In this document: positions 9,484-18,447 of the stretch, piece by piece
Position numbering within the stretch: the stretch's first letter is position 1
How the letters are laid out: the number at the start of each line of letters is the position of its first letter
Origin: Liquorilactobacillus hordei DSM 19519
GTDB taxonomy: Bacteria; Bacillota; Bacilli; Lactobacillales; Lactobacillaceae
Reading direction: 5' to 3'
Length of the DNA: 64,000 bases
NCBI RefSeq assembly: GCF_019443985.1
Contig: NZ_CP049303.1
Span: 558,001-622,000, forward strand
Notes under the pieces: generated by a model
Told to the model about the DNA's origin: nothing
Seen by the model: the letters and a program-made list of their open reading frames with translations, nothing else
Databases searched by the model: none
Program-made: the position numbers and the translations under genes

Positions 9484-10284
9484 CTATTCATATTTTAATA
9501 TGGTATTTTTAACATCTGTCACCAGCATATGACCGGGAGCATGTGTAATTACGAATTCTGGTTTAACCTGCATAATTGCATTTTGTGGAGTTACACCGCA
9601 TGGCCAAAATACTGGAACTTCACCGTGCTTGATTGTAACAGGATCACCATAATCAGGTTTTGAAATGTCAGTGATCCCGATTGATTCAGGACTTCCAATA
9701 TGAATAGGTGCTCCATGAACCTTTGGCATCGCAGCAGTTACATTAACAGCAGTTACTACTTGGCTTTCAGGAATGGGGCGCATACTAACAACCATATTTC
9801 CATGGAATTTACCTGCAGATTCAAGAGGAATGGAGGTGTTATACATTGGGACATTAACTCCTTCTGTTATGTGGCGAATTTCAATTCCGGCTGCAATTAA
9901 CTCTGCTTCAAAAGAAAAACTACATCCAATTAGGAAACTTACTAAATCATCTTGCCAGTAATCTGTGACACTAGTGACCTCATCAGTGAAGATACCGTTA
10001 CGATAAATACGGTAACGCGGAAAGTCATTCGCTAAGTCAATATCTTGGGCAAATTTATGCAAACCGCGACTTCCAGCATCACTAACTTCCAAGATTGGAC
10101 AGGGACGAGGATTTCTTTGAGCAAATAATAAAAAATCATATGCTAAATTCTTTGGTAAAATTACTAAATTGGCTTGAGTATATCCTGAAGCCAATCCACT
10201 CGTAGGTTTAGTGAATTTTCCTTCACGAATCAGGTGACGAACTTCGACTGGTGACAATGACGTTATATCCTTCAATAAGTCCAT
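9484..10284 (-). CDS. UPF0317/DUF1445 putative hydro-lyase (YcsI-like)
   Basis: Cytoplasmic protein of 266 residues of the YcsI/UPF0317 family. Conserved segments are present: HLIREGKFTKPTSGLASGY, PCPILEVSD, FLIGCSFSFEAEL, GVNVPMY, PVFWPCGVTPQ and the C-terminal HAPGHMLVTD. The family is annotated as putative hydro-lyase. Its mammalian relative DGLUCY (C14orf159, which contains this domain) makes 5-oxo-D-proline from D-glutamate, which fits the neighbouring 5-oxoprolinase genes. The activity here is inferred. Good TAGGAGGTG site 5 nt before the ATG. Confidence 0.87.
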   Translation of the reverse strand: MDLLKDITSLSPVEVRHLIREGKFTKPTSGLASGYTQANLVILPKNLAYDFLLFAQRNPRPCPILEVSDAGSRGLHKFAQDIDLANDFPRYRIYRNGIFTDEVTSVTDYWQDDLVSFLIGCSFSFEAELIAAGIEIRHITEGVNVPMYNTSIPLESAGKFHGNMVVSMRPIPESQVVTAVNVTAAMPKVHGAPIHIGSPESIGITDISKPDYGDPVTIKHGEVPVFWPCGVTPQNAIMQVKPEFVITHAPGHMLVTDVKNTILKYE

Positions 10285-10295
10285 GAGGACACCTC

Positions 10296-11615
10296 CTAAA
10301 TTGTGGCTGTTAACTTATCCAACCAATTAATATCAGTTTTATTTTCAATATAATCAGGTTCATTTAATAACTGAACTAGAAAATCTAGATTTGTATTTAC
10401 CCCAGAGATAACTGCCTCATCAAGTGCTGTTTTCATTAGAGTAATTGCTTTTTTTCTTGAGGGGCCAAAAGTAATTATCTTGGCAACCATTGAATCATAG
10501 TTAGGAGGGATGATATATCCTTGATAGAGTCCGGTATCAACTCGAATACCATATCCACTTGGTAGGTGTAAAGCAGATATTTTACCGGCAGTTAATGCAT
10601 TTATTCGACATTCAAGTGCAAAATTATTTGTTGTAATGTACTCCTGATTAAAAGGCAAGGGTTCACCTCGAGCAATTAAAAGTTGCAATTCAACAAGATC
10701 AAGTCCACTTGTCAGTTCACTAACGGGATGTTCGACTTGTATGCGAGTGTTCATCTCCATAAAGTAAAAATGTTCAGGATCGTCTAATAAGAATTCCATT
10801 GTTCCTGCACCAACATAACCGATTTCTTTTGCGGCTTTCACAGAAACAGCGAACATTCTTTGCCGAGTTTTTTCTGGTAATGCAATTGCGGGTGCTTCCT
10901 CAATTACTTTTTGGTGATGTTGTTGGATAGTACAATCCCGTTCACCAACCGCAGTTACATTGCCTTGATGATCGGCAATGATTTGAACTTCGATATGGCG
11001 CGGATGTGGTAGGTATTTTTCAAGATACATATGATTATCATTGAAAGCGTGTTGAGCCTCGCTTTGAGCTAAGCCAAATTCTTTGCTGAAGTTTTCGGCA
11101 CTTTGAATGACCCGCATTCCTTTGCCACCACCACCTGCACTTGCTTTTAGCATAACTGGAAAACCAATTTTTTTAGCGAATGCTGAACCGCTAATTAAGT
11201 CGGTAAATTCAGTGTCTCCTCCTGGAACGACAGGGACTCCAGCCTTTAACATTGTCTCTCTGGCACGGGCTTTTTCACCCATTAATGCAATTACACGAGA
11301 TTGTGGACCAATAAAGGTGATTTTTTCATCTTCACATTTTTTAGCAAATTCCTCATTTTCAGATAAGAATCCATATCCAGGATGAATAGCATCAGATTGA
11401 GTGATTTCTGCCGCTGCAATTATTTCACGAATATTCAAGTAACTTTTATTTGGTTCAGCTGGGCCAATGCAGATGGCCTCATCTGCAAGTTGGACGTGTA
11501 GGCTATTTTTATCAGCTACGGAGTAAACCGCTACAGCCTTCAATCCTAGGTTGTGGCAAGCACGAATAATACGAACAGCAATTTCGCCGCGATTTGCAAC
11601 CAAAACTTTTTTCAA
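10296..11615 (-). CDS. accC: Biotin carboxylase (AccC-type) of the pxp cluster
   Basis: ATP-grasp enzyme of 439 residues that carboxylates the biotin on a carrier protein using bicarbonate and ATP. Motifs: N-terminal KKVLVANRGEIAVRI, the ATP loop GGGGKGM (161-167), the active Lys in HQKVIEEAP (about 234-242), and MEMNTRIQVEHPVSE (286-300). Start: TTG at 11615, 8 nt behind GAGG, giving MKKVLVANRG as in the family; a longer frame to 11675 overlaps accB and is rejected. It lies 10 nt behind accB. No fatty-acid genes and no acetyl-CoA carboxyltransferase genes are near, so it probably serves PxpB/PxpC rather than fatty acid synthesis (inference). The family name accC does not imply acetyl-CoA carboxylase. 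Confidence 0.93.
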   Translation of the reverse strand: MKKVLVANRGEIAVRIIRACHNLGLKAVAVYSVADKNSLHVQLADEAICIGPAEPNKSYLNIREIIAAAEITQSDAIHPGYGFLSENEEFAKKCEDEKITFIGPQSRVIALMGEKARARETMLKAGVPVVPGGDTEFTDLISGSAFAKKIGFPVMLKASAGGGGKGMRVIQSAENFSKEFGLAQSEAQHAFNDNHMYLEKYLPHPRHIEVQIIADHQGNVTAVGERDCTIQQHHQKVIEEAPAIALPEKTRQRMFAVSVKAAKEIGYVGAGTMEFLLDDPEHFYFMEMNTRIQVEHPVSELTSGLDLVELQLLIARGEPLPFNQEYITTNNFALECRINALTAGKISALHLPSGYGIRVDTGLYQGYIIPPNYDSMVAKIITFGPSRKKAITLMKTALDEAVISGVNTNLDFLVQLLNEPDYIENKTDINWLDKLTATI

Positions 11616-11625
11616 AATCAACACC

Positions 11626-12042
11626 TCAATTCTTGAGGACAATGAGTGGCGTATTGTACTCAACCGTACTCTCATTAGTGACCAAAATTTCGGTAATAGT
11701 ACCAGTAACCTCAGATTTAACCTCAGTCATCATTTTCATTGCCTCTATGATACCGATGACCTGACCTTTTTGAATCTTGTCACCAATTTTGACGAAAGTA
11801 TCTTCTTGTGGACTTGGTGAGGTATAAAAGGTTCCAACGAAAGGTGCATTTATTGTAATTTTTTTACTTTTTTCAGGTATTGTTTTTTTATCAGTCACGG
11901 ATTCTTGTTCATTTGTAATTGGAGCAGCAATTTTTATTTCTTTTTTTAAAGTAATCTGATTTTCACCATTCTTAATTTCGAGGTAGGTAAGACCAGCCTC
12001 TTGAAATTTACTAATTAATTCATCTAAACTTGGTATTTCCAT
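11626..12042 (-). CDS. accB: Biotin carboxyl carrier protein of the pxp cluster
   Basis: Carrier protein of 138 residues with an N-terminal helical segment (1-35), a charged linker (36-62) and a C-terminal biotinyl domain (63-138). The biotinylation motif IEAMKMM is intact, with the acceptor Lys at 103, and the thumb-like segment TFYTSPSPQEDTFV is AccB-like. AAAGGAG precedes the ATG. It lies between pxpC and the biotin carboxylase, and needs a biotin ligase encoded elsewhere. Confidence 0.93.
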   Translation of the reverse strand: MEIPSLDELISKFQEAGLTYLEIKNGENQITLKKEIKIAAPITNEQESVTDKKTIPEKSKKITINAPFVGTFYTSPSPQEDTFVKIGDKIQKGQVIGIIEAMKMMTEVKSEVTGTITEILVTNESTVEYNTPLIVLKN

Positions 12043-12056
12043 AACAGAAGTCTCCT

Positions 12057-13067
12057 TTAACTATTAGAAATTATTTCTTCGATTTTTTTACTTGTCCTTC
12101 TGATAGGACCAATTGGATATTGATACCGTTTTTGATAAATAGAAGTCGTTAAATCTTCTAAAAATTTGTATTGATTTCGTAGAGCATCGATCGCTTCCTT
12201 GAGTGAAACTTCTTCAAAGGTAAGTGGTTGACCTGCACCAAATTGAACAAATTTGCCAAGGTCTGCTCCAATTATTGTCGCAATCACTGGATAACCACCA
12301 GCGGTTTGACGGTCTGCCAATAAAACAATTGGCTGACCCGCTCTAGTTATTTGAATATTACCCAGTACGGTTCCTTCAGATAACATACTCTTTTGTGGTA
12401 TTTCAAGATTTGGACCATCTAGTCTGAAACCCATTCGATCGGTTTGTGATGAAATAGTGAAAGGCTCAGCAATAAATGTTTGCTTTGCATTTTCAGAAAA
12501 CAGGTTCCACTGAGGACCCTTGATAAAACGAATTGAACTGCCAGATGGTTCATGCCAAGGTAAGCTGCGGTTGGTTAGACTTGTGATTTGGTAGCAATTA
12601 TTGACCGGTAAACGATCTCCGCTGGCAAGTGCTCGCCCATAATATCCTCCAAGTGTAAGACGAGTATTAGTGGATTGACTATCCAGGATAGGTGCAACTT
12701 GAAGTCCGTTGTTAGCAAAAGCGATATAACCAAAGCGCCCACTTTTCATAGGATGAAATGCTAAGACATCGCCTCTTTTTACAGCATAAGTGGTATTCAA
12801 GTTGATAGCTGAATTATTCAGCGTAGGTGCAGAAGCACCTCCAGTAATTGCAATGAAGGTTTCAACATTAAATTGGATAGTTGGTCCCAGAATACTAAAC
12901 TCTAAGATTGCAGATTCTTCAGAATTATTTACTAGAACATTAGCTAGTCGGTATGAGTATTGATCAACGGCTCCCGAGACAGGGATACCTTTTGCTTGAT
13001 GGCCTATTCGTCCCAGGTCCTGGACGGTTGTGGCTAAACCTGAGTTAATAATCTCAATATTTGGCAT
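12057..13067 (-). CDS. pxpC: 5-oxoprolinase subunit C (KipA / AHS2 family)
   Basis: Protein of 336 residues with the AHS2 domain over nearly its full length: TTVQDLGRIGHQAKGIPVSG at the start, then LEFSILGPTIQF, RPLPV-like turn (RLPVNN), and LLADRQTAGGYPVIATI near the C-terminus. PxpC pairs with PxpB. The same two modules, fused, make the carboxyltransferase domain of urea carboxylase. AAAGGAGA lies 5 nt before the ATG; the gap to pxpB is 11 nt and to accB 14 nt. Confidence 0.93.
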   Translation of the reverse strand: MPNIEIINSGLATTVQDLGRIGHQAKGIPVSGAVDQYSYRLANVLVNNSEESAILEFSILGPTIQFNVETFIAITGGASAPTLNNSAINLNTTYAVKRGDVLAFHPMKSGRFGYIAFANNGLQVAPILDSQSTNTRLTLGGYYGRALASGDRLPVNNCYQITSLTNRSLPWHEPSGSSIRFIKGPQWNLFSENAKQTFIAEPFTISSQTDRMGFRLDGPNLEIPQKSMLSEGTVLGNIQITRAGQPIVLLADRQTAGGYPVIATIIGADLGKFVQFGAGQPLTFEEVSLKEAIDALRNQYKFLEDLTTSIYQKRYQYPIGPIRRTSKKIEEIISNS

Positions 13068-13078
13068 AGTCTTCTCCT

Positions 13079-13807
13079 TTATCCTGAAATTATTTTAAGC
13101 TGATATTCACCGTGAGCATCCAGTTCTTTTATCGCTGAGTATTCAGCACGATCGATTTGATAGAACTTAACCCAATCACCTGCTTGAAATGGTGGTAGAG
13201 GTCTGCTGGGAGTATAAAGTGTAATTGGAGTTCTACCAAGAATACGCCATCCTCCAGGTGAATCAACGGGATACATTCCAGCTTGTTTACCTGCAATTGC
13301 GACACTTCCTGGTGCAATTGAAGACCGTGGAACAGAGAGCCTAGGCATTGCAATTTGATCAGGGACATTTCCCATAAAAGTAAATCCAGGAAGAAAACCC
13401 ATCATATAAATAAAATAATTGTTTTTTGAATGAAGTTTGATTAATTCTTTAACGCTTAGATTACCAAAAGCGGCAACATCTTCGAGGTCTATTCCAAATT
13501 CAGAATCATAGCAGACAGGAATTTCGAAAGTCCGTCCCTGATTATGCTTTTTATCTGAAACATAATGTGAAAGAAAATTTTTTAATTTAAGGCAGAATTC
13601 GTAATAAGTTGTTTTTCTAATATCAAAGTTGATAGTTAAGGTTCTGTATGCAGGAACAACATCTGTGATTTCGTAGTTAAATTCAGATTGTATTTGGTGT
13701 GCTAACTCTTGAATTATTTGGTTTTCTGAAATATCTATTTGTTCAGGGAAAACAATATGGATACCTTGGTCACCTGCAGGTATAAAATCGTATTTGTAAT
13801 TTATCAC
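13079..13807 (-). CDS. pxpB: 5-oxoprolinase subunit B (KipI / AHS1 family)
   Basis: Protein of 242 residues, first gene of the operon. AHS1 hallmarks: GFLPGFTFMG, PRLSVPRSSIAPGSVAIAG, MYPVDSPGGWRILGRTP. In B. subtilis the homologue KipI was first described as a kinase inhibitor; the metabolic role as 5-oxoprolinase subunit is now the better supported one. Start: GTG at 13807, 8 nt behind AGGGG; an upstream GTG at 13816 overlaps the ribosome site. The region upstream holds a lone TATAAT on the minus strand (13928-13923) without a clear -35. Confidence 0.92.
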   Translation of the reverse strand: MINYKYDFIPAGDQGIHIVFPEQIDISENQIIQELAHQIQSEFNYEITDVVPAYRTLTINFDIRKTTYYEFCLKLKNFLSHYVSDKKHNQGRTFEIPVCYDSEFGIDLEDVAAFGNLSVKELIKLHSKNNYFIYMMGFLPGFTFMGNVPDQIAMPRLSVPRSSIAPGSVAIAGKQAGMYPVDSPGGWRILGRTPITLYTPSRPLPPFQAGDWVKFYQIDRAEYSAIKELDAHGEYQLKIISG

Positions 13808-14097
13808 GTATAACACCCCTAAATGAGTTGAAAATAATTTTTGGATTTTTATAATTGCATAGTTAACAAAATAACGTTTATTGAGAGATTTTTAAAGAGA
13901 ATCTAACTAAAACCTAATTTAAATTATAGAAACTCGTTTTTTAATTATTTAATTAATTGGACACGATATATTTCTTTGAATAATAAAGTGTATATTTATC
14001 TATTAAATATTATTTATAACGAATTCAAAAAAAGGAAAAGATTAAAATATTTTAAACAACAAAAGAAAGTTAATCTCTGAAACATATTTAATAAGAC
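13808..14097. other. AT-rich intergenic region upstream of the pxp operon
   Basis: About 290 bases with no coding frame and no RNA gene that I recognise. It must hold the promoter of the pxp operon. The only candidate is TATAAT on the minus strand at 13928-13923, with a poor -35. No operator could be identified. Confidence 0.5.
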
Positions 14098-14269
14098 AAA
14101 AAAGACTGGGGCAAAAGTTAATTTTTTGTCTCAGTCTCCTCAACTCATTTTGTATAAACGTGTTCTATAAGTTAAAATTCTCCGGCTAACTTTGAATTAC
14201 TTGTAGCAAAGCACTTGCTATGTTCATAATTTCGAGTTGGTATTCAAATTTTCGCGACTTATGTTCCAC
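14098..14269 (-). repeat. 3'-end repeat element, copy 2 (includes terminator 14098-14138)
   Basis: On the minus strand, behind the DASS gene: head GTGGAACATAAGTCG (14269-14255), a variable part containing a small GCAAGTGCTTTGC hairpin, segment AGTTAGCCGGAGAATTTT, then TATAGAACACGTTTATAC, and finally a hairpin with GACTGAGAC/CCCCAGTC arms, core CAAAA..TTTTG and T run. The longest copy in the window. Confidence 0.7.
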
Positions 14270-14302
14270 TATTGTAGAGTACACTTTAAAGGTATTATTT
14301 AA

Positions 14303-15718
14303 TTAATAAACACCACAAATCTTCATCCACAAACTACCGAGCCCAAGCCAGACAATAAGATAGAAAATACCTAAGATGGCATTAAGACGCCACCAGTCTT
14401 TTTGGGAGACATAGCCTGCTGAAAATAAAATAGGCGCTGGCCCGTTACTATAATGAGTAGTTGATGCAAATAAATTACCAAAGAATCCAAGTGACAATGC
14501 AGCCAACATTGGAGGAACACCAGAGGCAACCGCTACTCCTAGTAAAGCAGAGTACATTGCACTGACATGTGCTGTCGCACTCGCAAAGAGGTAATGTGAG
14601 TAGAAGTAAAATAAAATTAAAACAATCAAGACAAGAGGCCATGATAAGCCATGCACACTTGTAGAGATAGTCTTGCTTAGCCAAGGAATGAAACCAAGAA
14701 CGTTCAATTCGTTAGCCATCATTACCAAGATGGAGAACCATGTTAGTGTATTCCAGGCACCTTTTTCCTGTAAAATATCACTCCAGCTAAGCACACCGGT
14801 TATCAGTAAAAGAGAAAGCGCAATGAATGCAGTCAAAGTTGCATCGACCTTCAACGTATCACCTAAAACCCAAAGAAGTAAAGCAACAATGAATATTCCT
14901 GCCATAAATTTTTCAGGTAGAGACATCTTACCCATCTCTGAAAGTTGTTCATCAGCCCAAGCCTTAGCATTAGGAGTTTCTTTGATTTCAGGTGGGTAAA
15001 GTTTATATATGATGTATGGAACAAGTACTAAACTTATAATCCCAGGTACAAGCGCAGCAATAAACCAACCCATCCAAGAAACATTAATATGTGCACTTTT
15101 GGCTAGAGATTGCGCTAATGGATTACCGGCCATTGCAGTTAAAAACATTGCAGCAGTAATCATATTTCCATGAAATTCAGCAAAAGTCAAAAATGATCCG
15201 ACCTTGCGCTGAGTATTATCCTCGGGCGAAGAACCAAAGGAATGGGATAAGGAATTAATAATTGGAAACATAATCCCACCTGCACGAGCTGTATTGCTTG
15301 GTGTTGCAGGAGCAAGGATTAAGTCAACGCCAATTAATGAATATGCCAAACCTAGTGTTTTTTTACCAAAAATTCTAACAAATCCAAGAGCAATTCTACG
15401 ACCTAGTCCAGTCTTAATAAATCCTCTGGAAATGAAAAATGCCATAGCAATTAACCAAATACTATTATTACCAAAACCGGCAACAGCAGTATCAATAGGA
15501 ACTTCATGCGTAATAACTGTTGTAGTGAATCCTAAAATTGCAACTGCCCCAATTGGTAACGGTTGAGTGATACAGCCAATAATTGTAGCAACAAAGATTG
15601 CAAGCATATGCCACGCAACAACTGAAACACCAGCCGGGCGAAGCGGAGTCGTTAGCCATATGATTAGTGCTACAGCAATTGGAATAATAAACTTTTTATA
15701 ATTTATTTTGGTAGCCAA
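14303..15718 (-). CDS. DASS-family (SLC13-type) dicarboxylate transporter, probably for malate
   Basis: Integral membrane protein of 471 residues with about twelve spans, of the divalent anion:Na+ symporter family (CitT/SodiT1-like plant-plastid type). Family motifs are visible: AFFISRGFIKTGLGRRIA, the substrate-site region APATPSNTARAGGIMFPI and the second-half STTHYSNGPAPILFSAGY. Start: TTG at 15718 behind TAAGGAGGA (9 nt), giving MATKINYKK. It follows the malolactic enzyme gene by 15 nt, so malate uptake (and possibly lactate exchange) is the likely job. Most lactobacilli described use an AEC-family permease (MleP) here. Confidence 0.88.
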   Translation of the reverse strand: MATKINYKKFIIPIAVALIIWLTTPLRPAGVSVVAWHMLAIFVATIIGCITQPLPIGAVAILGFTTTVITHEVPIDTAVAGFGNNSIWLIAMAFFISRGFIKTGLGRRIALGFVRIFGKKTLGLAYSLIGVDLILAPATPSNTARAGGIMFPIINSLSHSFGSSPEDNTQRKVGSFLTFAEFHGNMITAAMFLTAMAGNPLAQSLAKSAHINVSWMGWFIAALVPGIISLVLVPYIIYKLYPPEIKETPNAKAWADEQLSEMGKMSLPEKFMAGIFIVALLLWVLGDTLKVDATLTAFIALSLLLITGVLSWSDILQEKGAWNTLTWFSILVMMANELNVLGFIPWLSKTISTSVHGLSWPLVLIVLILFYFYSHYLFASATAHVSAMYSALLGVAVASGVPPMLAALSLGFFGNLFASTTHYSNGPAPILFSAGYVSQKDWWRLNAILGIFYLIVWLGLGSLWMKICGVY

Positions 15719-15733
15719 GATACCAGATCCTCC

Positions 15734-17353
15734 TTAGTATTTGGGTGCCCATTTGGCATCATCTATTGCTGAAGCAACATCTGTTATTTTTTCTCTGGTT
15801 AGTCCTTGAACTTTAGCACTTTCAGCGACGGCTAAAGCAACTGTTGTTGAGAAATGATCTAATTTTGAAACAGGAGGTAAGACAGCTGCTCCAGCTTCTT
15901 TAGGGTCAACAATTCCACCTAATGAATGAGCGGCTGCTGAAATCATCTCATCATTTAAGATTGTTGCAGTTGAAGCAATCACGCCAAGTCCAAGGCCAGG
16001 ATATACAAGCGCATTATTTGCTTGTCCAATATGATAAGAAACACCATTGAATTCAACATCAGGTGCAGGAATACCAGTGGCAACGAGTGCACGACCTTCA
16101 GTCCATTCAATTAAATCATGAGCTTTAGCCTCTGCTAATTTTGTTGGATTAGAGAGAGGGAAGATAACAGGTCTTTCAGTATGGGCAGCCATTTCACGAA
16201 TTACTTCTTCTGTGAATGCGCCAGGTTGTGTAGATGTACCAACAAGAATTGTTGGGTGCACAGCTTTTACAACTGCCAATAGGTTAGTTAATTCAGCGGC
16301 ATTAGCAAATTCACTTCTTGAACGAGCAAATGGCTTTTGTTCAGGAGTTAAAGTTGAATCATCATCAAATAACAATCCTTGTTTGTCAACCATGTAAAAA
16401 TGCTTACGTGCTTCTTCTTCGCTCAAACCTTCTTGAACAAATTCATCGCAAATTCGTTTTGTAATCCCAGCACCTGCAGTACCAGCTCCAAAGCAAAGAT
16501 ATATCTGATCAGTCATTTTCTGTTTGGAGATATTTAATGCGCCAAGAATACCAGCAAGAGTGATAATTCCTGTACCCTGGATATCATCATTAAATGTTGT
16601 AATTTTATCTTTGTATTTGTTAAGCAAATTAGCAGCATTGTCGCGACCAAAATCTTCAAAGTGCAGATAAAGATTTGGGAATAAGCGTTCAGCAGCAGAT
16701 ACAAACTTATCTACAAATTCGTAATACTTGTCGCCGGTGATTCGACTATGGTGATTACCAAGATAAAGCGAATCCTGTAAGAGTTTGTCGTTATTTGTAC
16801 CAGCATCTAGAACAACTGGTAATACTTGACTAGGATCAATTCCAGCTGCTGCAGTATAAACCATCAACTTACCAACAGCAATATCAACACCGTTTGTTCC
16901 CCAATCGCCAATTCCTAAGATTCCTTCAGCATCGGTAACAACAATTAACCGAATGTTACGACCGTTAGCAGCATTTTTAAGTGAGTTTTCAATTGCATCT
17001 TGATTATCGATGGATAAGAATGTCGCATTCTGTGATTGTACAAATAATTCGCTGTAATTTTCAATAGTATCTGCAATTGTTGGATCATAGACAATTGGCA
17101 TAAATTCAACTACATGTTCACTAAAGAGCTTGTAGAAAAGTACATGATTTTCATTGAAGATTTGCATCAAGAATAATCGCTTTTCAAGGTCTGTTGGTTT
17201 TGTCTGGTATTGTGCATATGTTTGTGCAACCTGTTGGTCAAGTGTTTGAACATAGGGAGGCAAGAGACCTTCCAAACCAAGTTCTTTACGTTCTTCTAAT
17301 GTAAAAGCAGTACCTTTATTCTTGAATGGATCATTTAAAATATTCATTCCCAT
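15734..17353 (-). CDS. mleA: Malolactic enzyme
   Basis: NAD+- and Mn2+-dependent enzyme of 539 residues that decarboxylates L-malate directly to L-lactate, raising pH and generating proton motive force. Homologous to malic enzymes, but the sequence follows the lactic-acid-bacterial malolactic type: N-terminus [57 protein letters not shown] loop [11 protein letters not shown], and FPLSNPT. Length equals the family (about 540). AAGGAAGG lies 10 nt before the ATG. Operon with the DASS transporter; divergent from mleR. An NAD-malic enzyme is the alternative, judged less likely. Confidence 0.87.
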   Translation of the reverse strand: MGMNILNDPFKNKGTAFTLEERKELGLEGLLPPYVQTLDQQVAQTYAQYQTKPTDLEKRLFLMQIFNENHVLFYKLFSEHVVEFMPIVYDPTIADTIENYSELFVQSQNATFLSIDNQDAIENSLKNAANGRNIRLIVVTDAEGILGIGDWGTNGVDIAVGKLMVYTAAAGIDPSQVLPVVLDAGTNNDKLLQDSLYLGNHHSRITGDKYYEFVDKFVSAAERLFPNLYLHFEDFGRDNAANLLNKYKDKITTFNDDIQGTGIITLAGILGALNISKQKMTDQIYLCFGAGTAGAGITKRICDEFVQEGLSEEEARKHFYMVDKQGLLFDDDSTLTPEQKPFARSRSEFANAAELTNLLAVVKAVHPTILVGTSTQPGAFTEEVIREMAAHTERPVIFPLSNPTKLAEAKAHDLIEWTEGRALVATGIPAPDVEFNGVSYHIGQANNALVYPGLGLGVIASTATILNDEMISAAAHSLGGIVDPKEAGAAVLPPVSKLDHFSTTVALAVAESAKVQGLTREKITDVASAIDDAKWAPKY

Positions 17354-17431
17354 GTTATTTAAACCTTCCTTTTGTTAAGATATACATAGAATAGACCCTT
17401 TGTTTTTTTATAGTCAAAAAATATTTTTTTA

Positions 17432-17446
17432 ATAAGATATTCTTAT
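17432..17446. promoter_or_regulatory. LysR-type operator (T-N11-A) in the mleA/mleR intergenic region
   Basis: ATAAGATATTCTTAT has symmetric arms ATAAG and CTTAT around five bases and fits the LysR box T-N11-A exactly. It lies between the divergent mleA and mleR genes, 47 nt before the mleR start, where MleR would bind. Confidence 0.6.
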
Positions 17447-17492
17447 AATGAGATTTTAAATGCCGCTATATGTGGGGAAGGATGGACTTTTT

Positions 17493-18383
17493 ATGAATAC
17501 AAGAGATCTCGAATATTTTATAAGGCTTACAGAAATAAAAAATTTCTCGAAAGTTGCACAAGAATTTGGTGTCAGTCAGCCTACAATTACTTTTGCATTA
17601 AAGAGATTGGAAGAAGAAGTGAATTCACGGTTAATTATCAGGCATCGTGCACAGGGAGGTTTGTTAATAACTGATAGTGGTGCACAGCTATTGAATCATG
17701 CTAAACGAATGTTATTACATTATAATTTGGTCCAAAAAGAAATTACAAATAGTCGTCTAAAGATGCTATCGATGGGTTTGCCTCCAATTATTGAGAATAA
17801 TTATTTCCCAGAAGTTGCTAAAAACTTAAAAAAGGCAAGTTTGTTGGATAAAATTCAGACAATGGAGTACGGTTCAAGGACAACTTTGCGAGCATTACAA
17901 AATGGAGAAATCGACATGGCACTATTAGGGTCAATTGATCCTTTGAGTGATGAGTTAATCATAACTGAGGAATTCGATCGTCAACCCTTTGAGATATTTG
18001 TAGCTAAAAATCATCCACTAGCACAGAAAAAAGAAGTTTGGTTTAAGGATCTAAGAAGAGAAGATTTTGTATTGTTTAAAAATGGTTTTGTGCATAATCA
18101 TGCGTTTGATTTGCTTGCTGCACGCAATCATTTTCGACCACATGTTGTCTTTAGATCAAATGGAACACATAGTTTAATGAATTTGATTGCTGATGGTGTT
18201 GGAATTGGACTTTTGACTGCGGTAGTTAACCCTATTCGTAAAGACATCGTTAAGATAAAATTATTAGATACAGATGTTCCAATGTTTGTAACGAGTATTG
18301 CATATCGAAGATCCCACGTTTTTAATAATTTGCAGCAATCAATTTTAGATAATATTAGGGGAACACTTATTAAAAATGAGTGA
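17493..18383 (+). CDS. mleR: LysR-family regulator of malolactic fermentation (MleR-like)
   Basis: LysR-type transcription factor of 296 residues. N-terminal winged HTH: MNTRDLEYFIRLTEIKNFSK, then VSQPTITFALKRLEEEV; the C-terminal part is the periplasmic-binding-like effector domain, expected to sense malate. The opening residues resemble lactococcal MleR. Start: ATG at 17493 behind GGAAGGA; an earlier ATG at 17460 would add eleven residues not seen in the family. Divergent from mleA with an operator between them, the classical arrangement for an activator of mle genes that also controls itself. Confidence 0.85.
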   Translation: MNTRDLEYFIRLTEIKNFSKVAQEFGVSQPTITFALKRLEEEVNSRLIIRHRAQGGLLITDSGAQLLNHAKRMLLHYNLVQKEITNSRLKMLSMGLPPIIENNYFPEVAKNLKKASLLDKIQTMEYGSRTTLRALQNGEIDMALLGSIDPLSDELIITEEFDRQPFEIFVAKNHPLAQKKEVWFKDLRREDFVLFKNGFVHNHAFDLLAARNHFRPHVVFRSNGTHSLMNLIADGVGIGLLTAVVNPIRKDIVKIKLLDTDVPMFVTSIAYRRSHVFNNLQQSILDNIRGTLIKNE

Positions 18384-18447
18384 AGATAGGCTTAAGTTCA
18401 GGTATAGTGTGAAGGAGACATAATATTAAGGGGTAAGGGGAGATCGA

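Noticed and set aside
11616..11675. N-terminal extension of the biotin carboxylase
   Set aside because: It overlaps the end of accB, has no homology, and the TTG at 11615 has the ribosome site.
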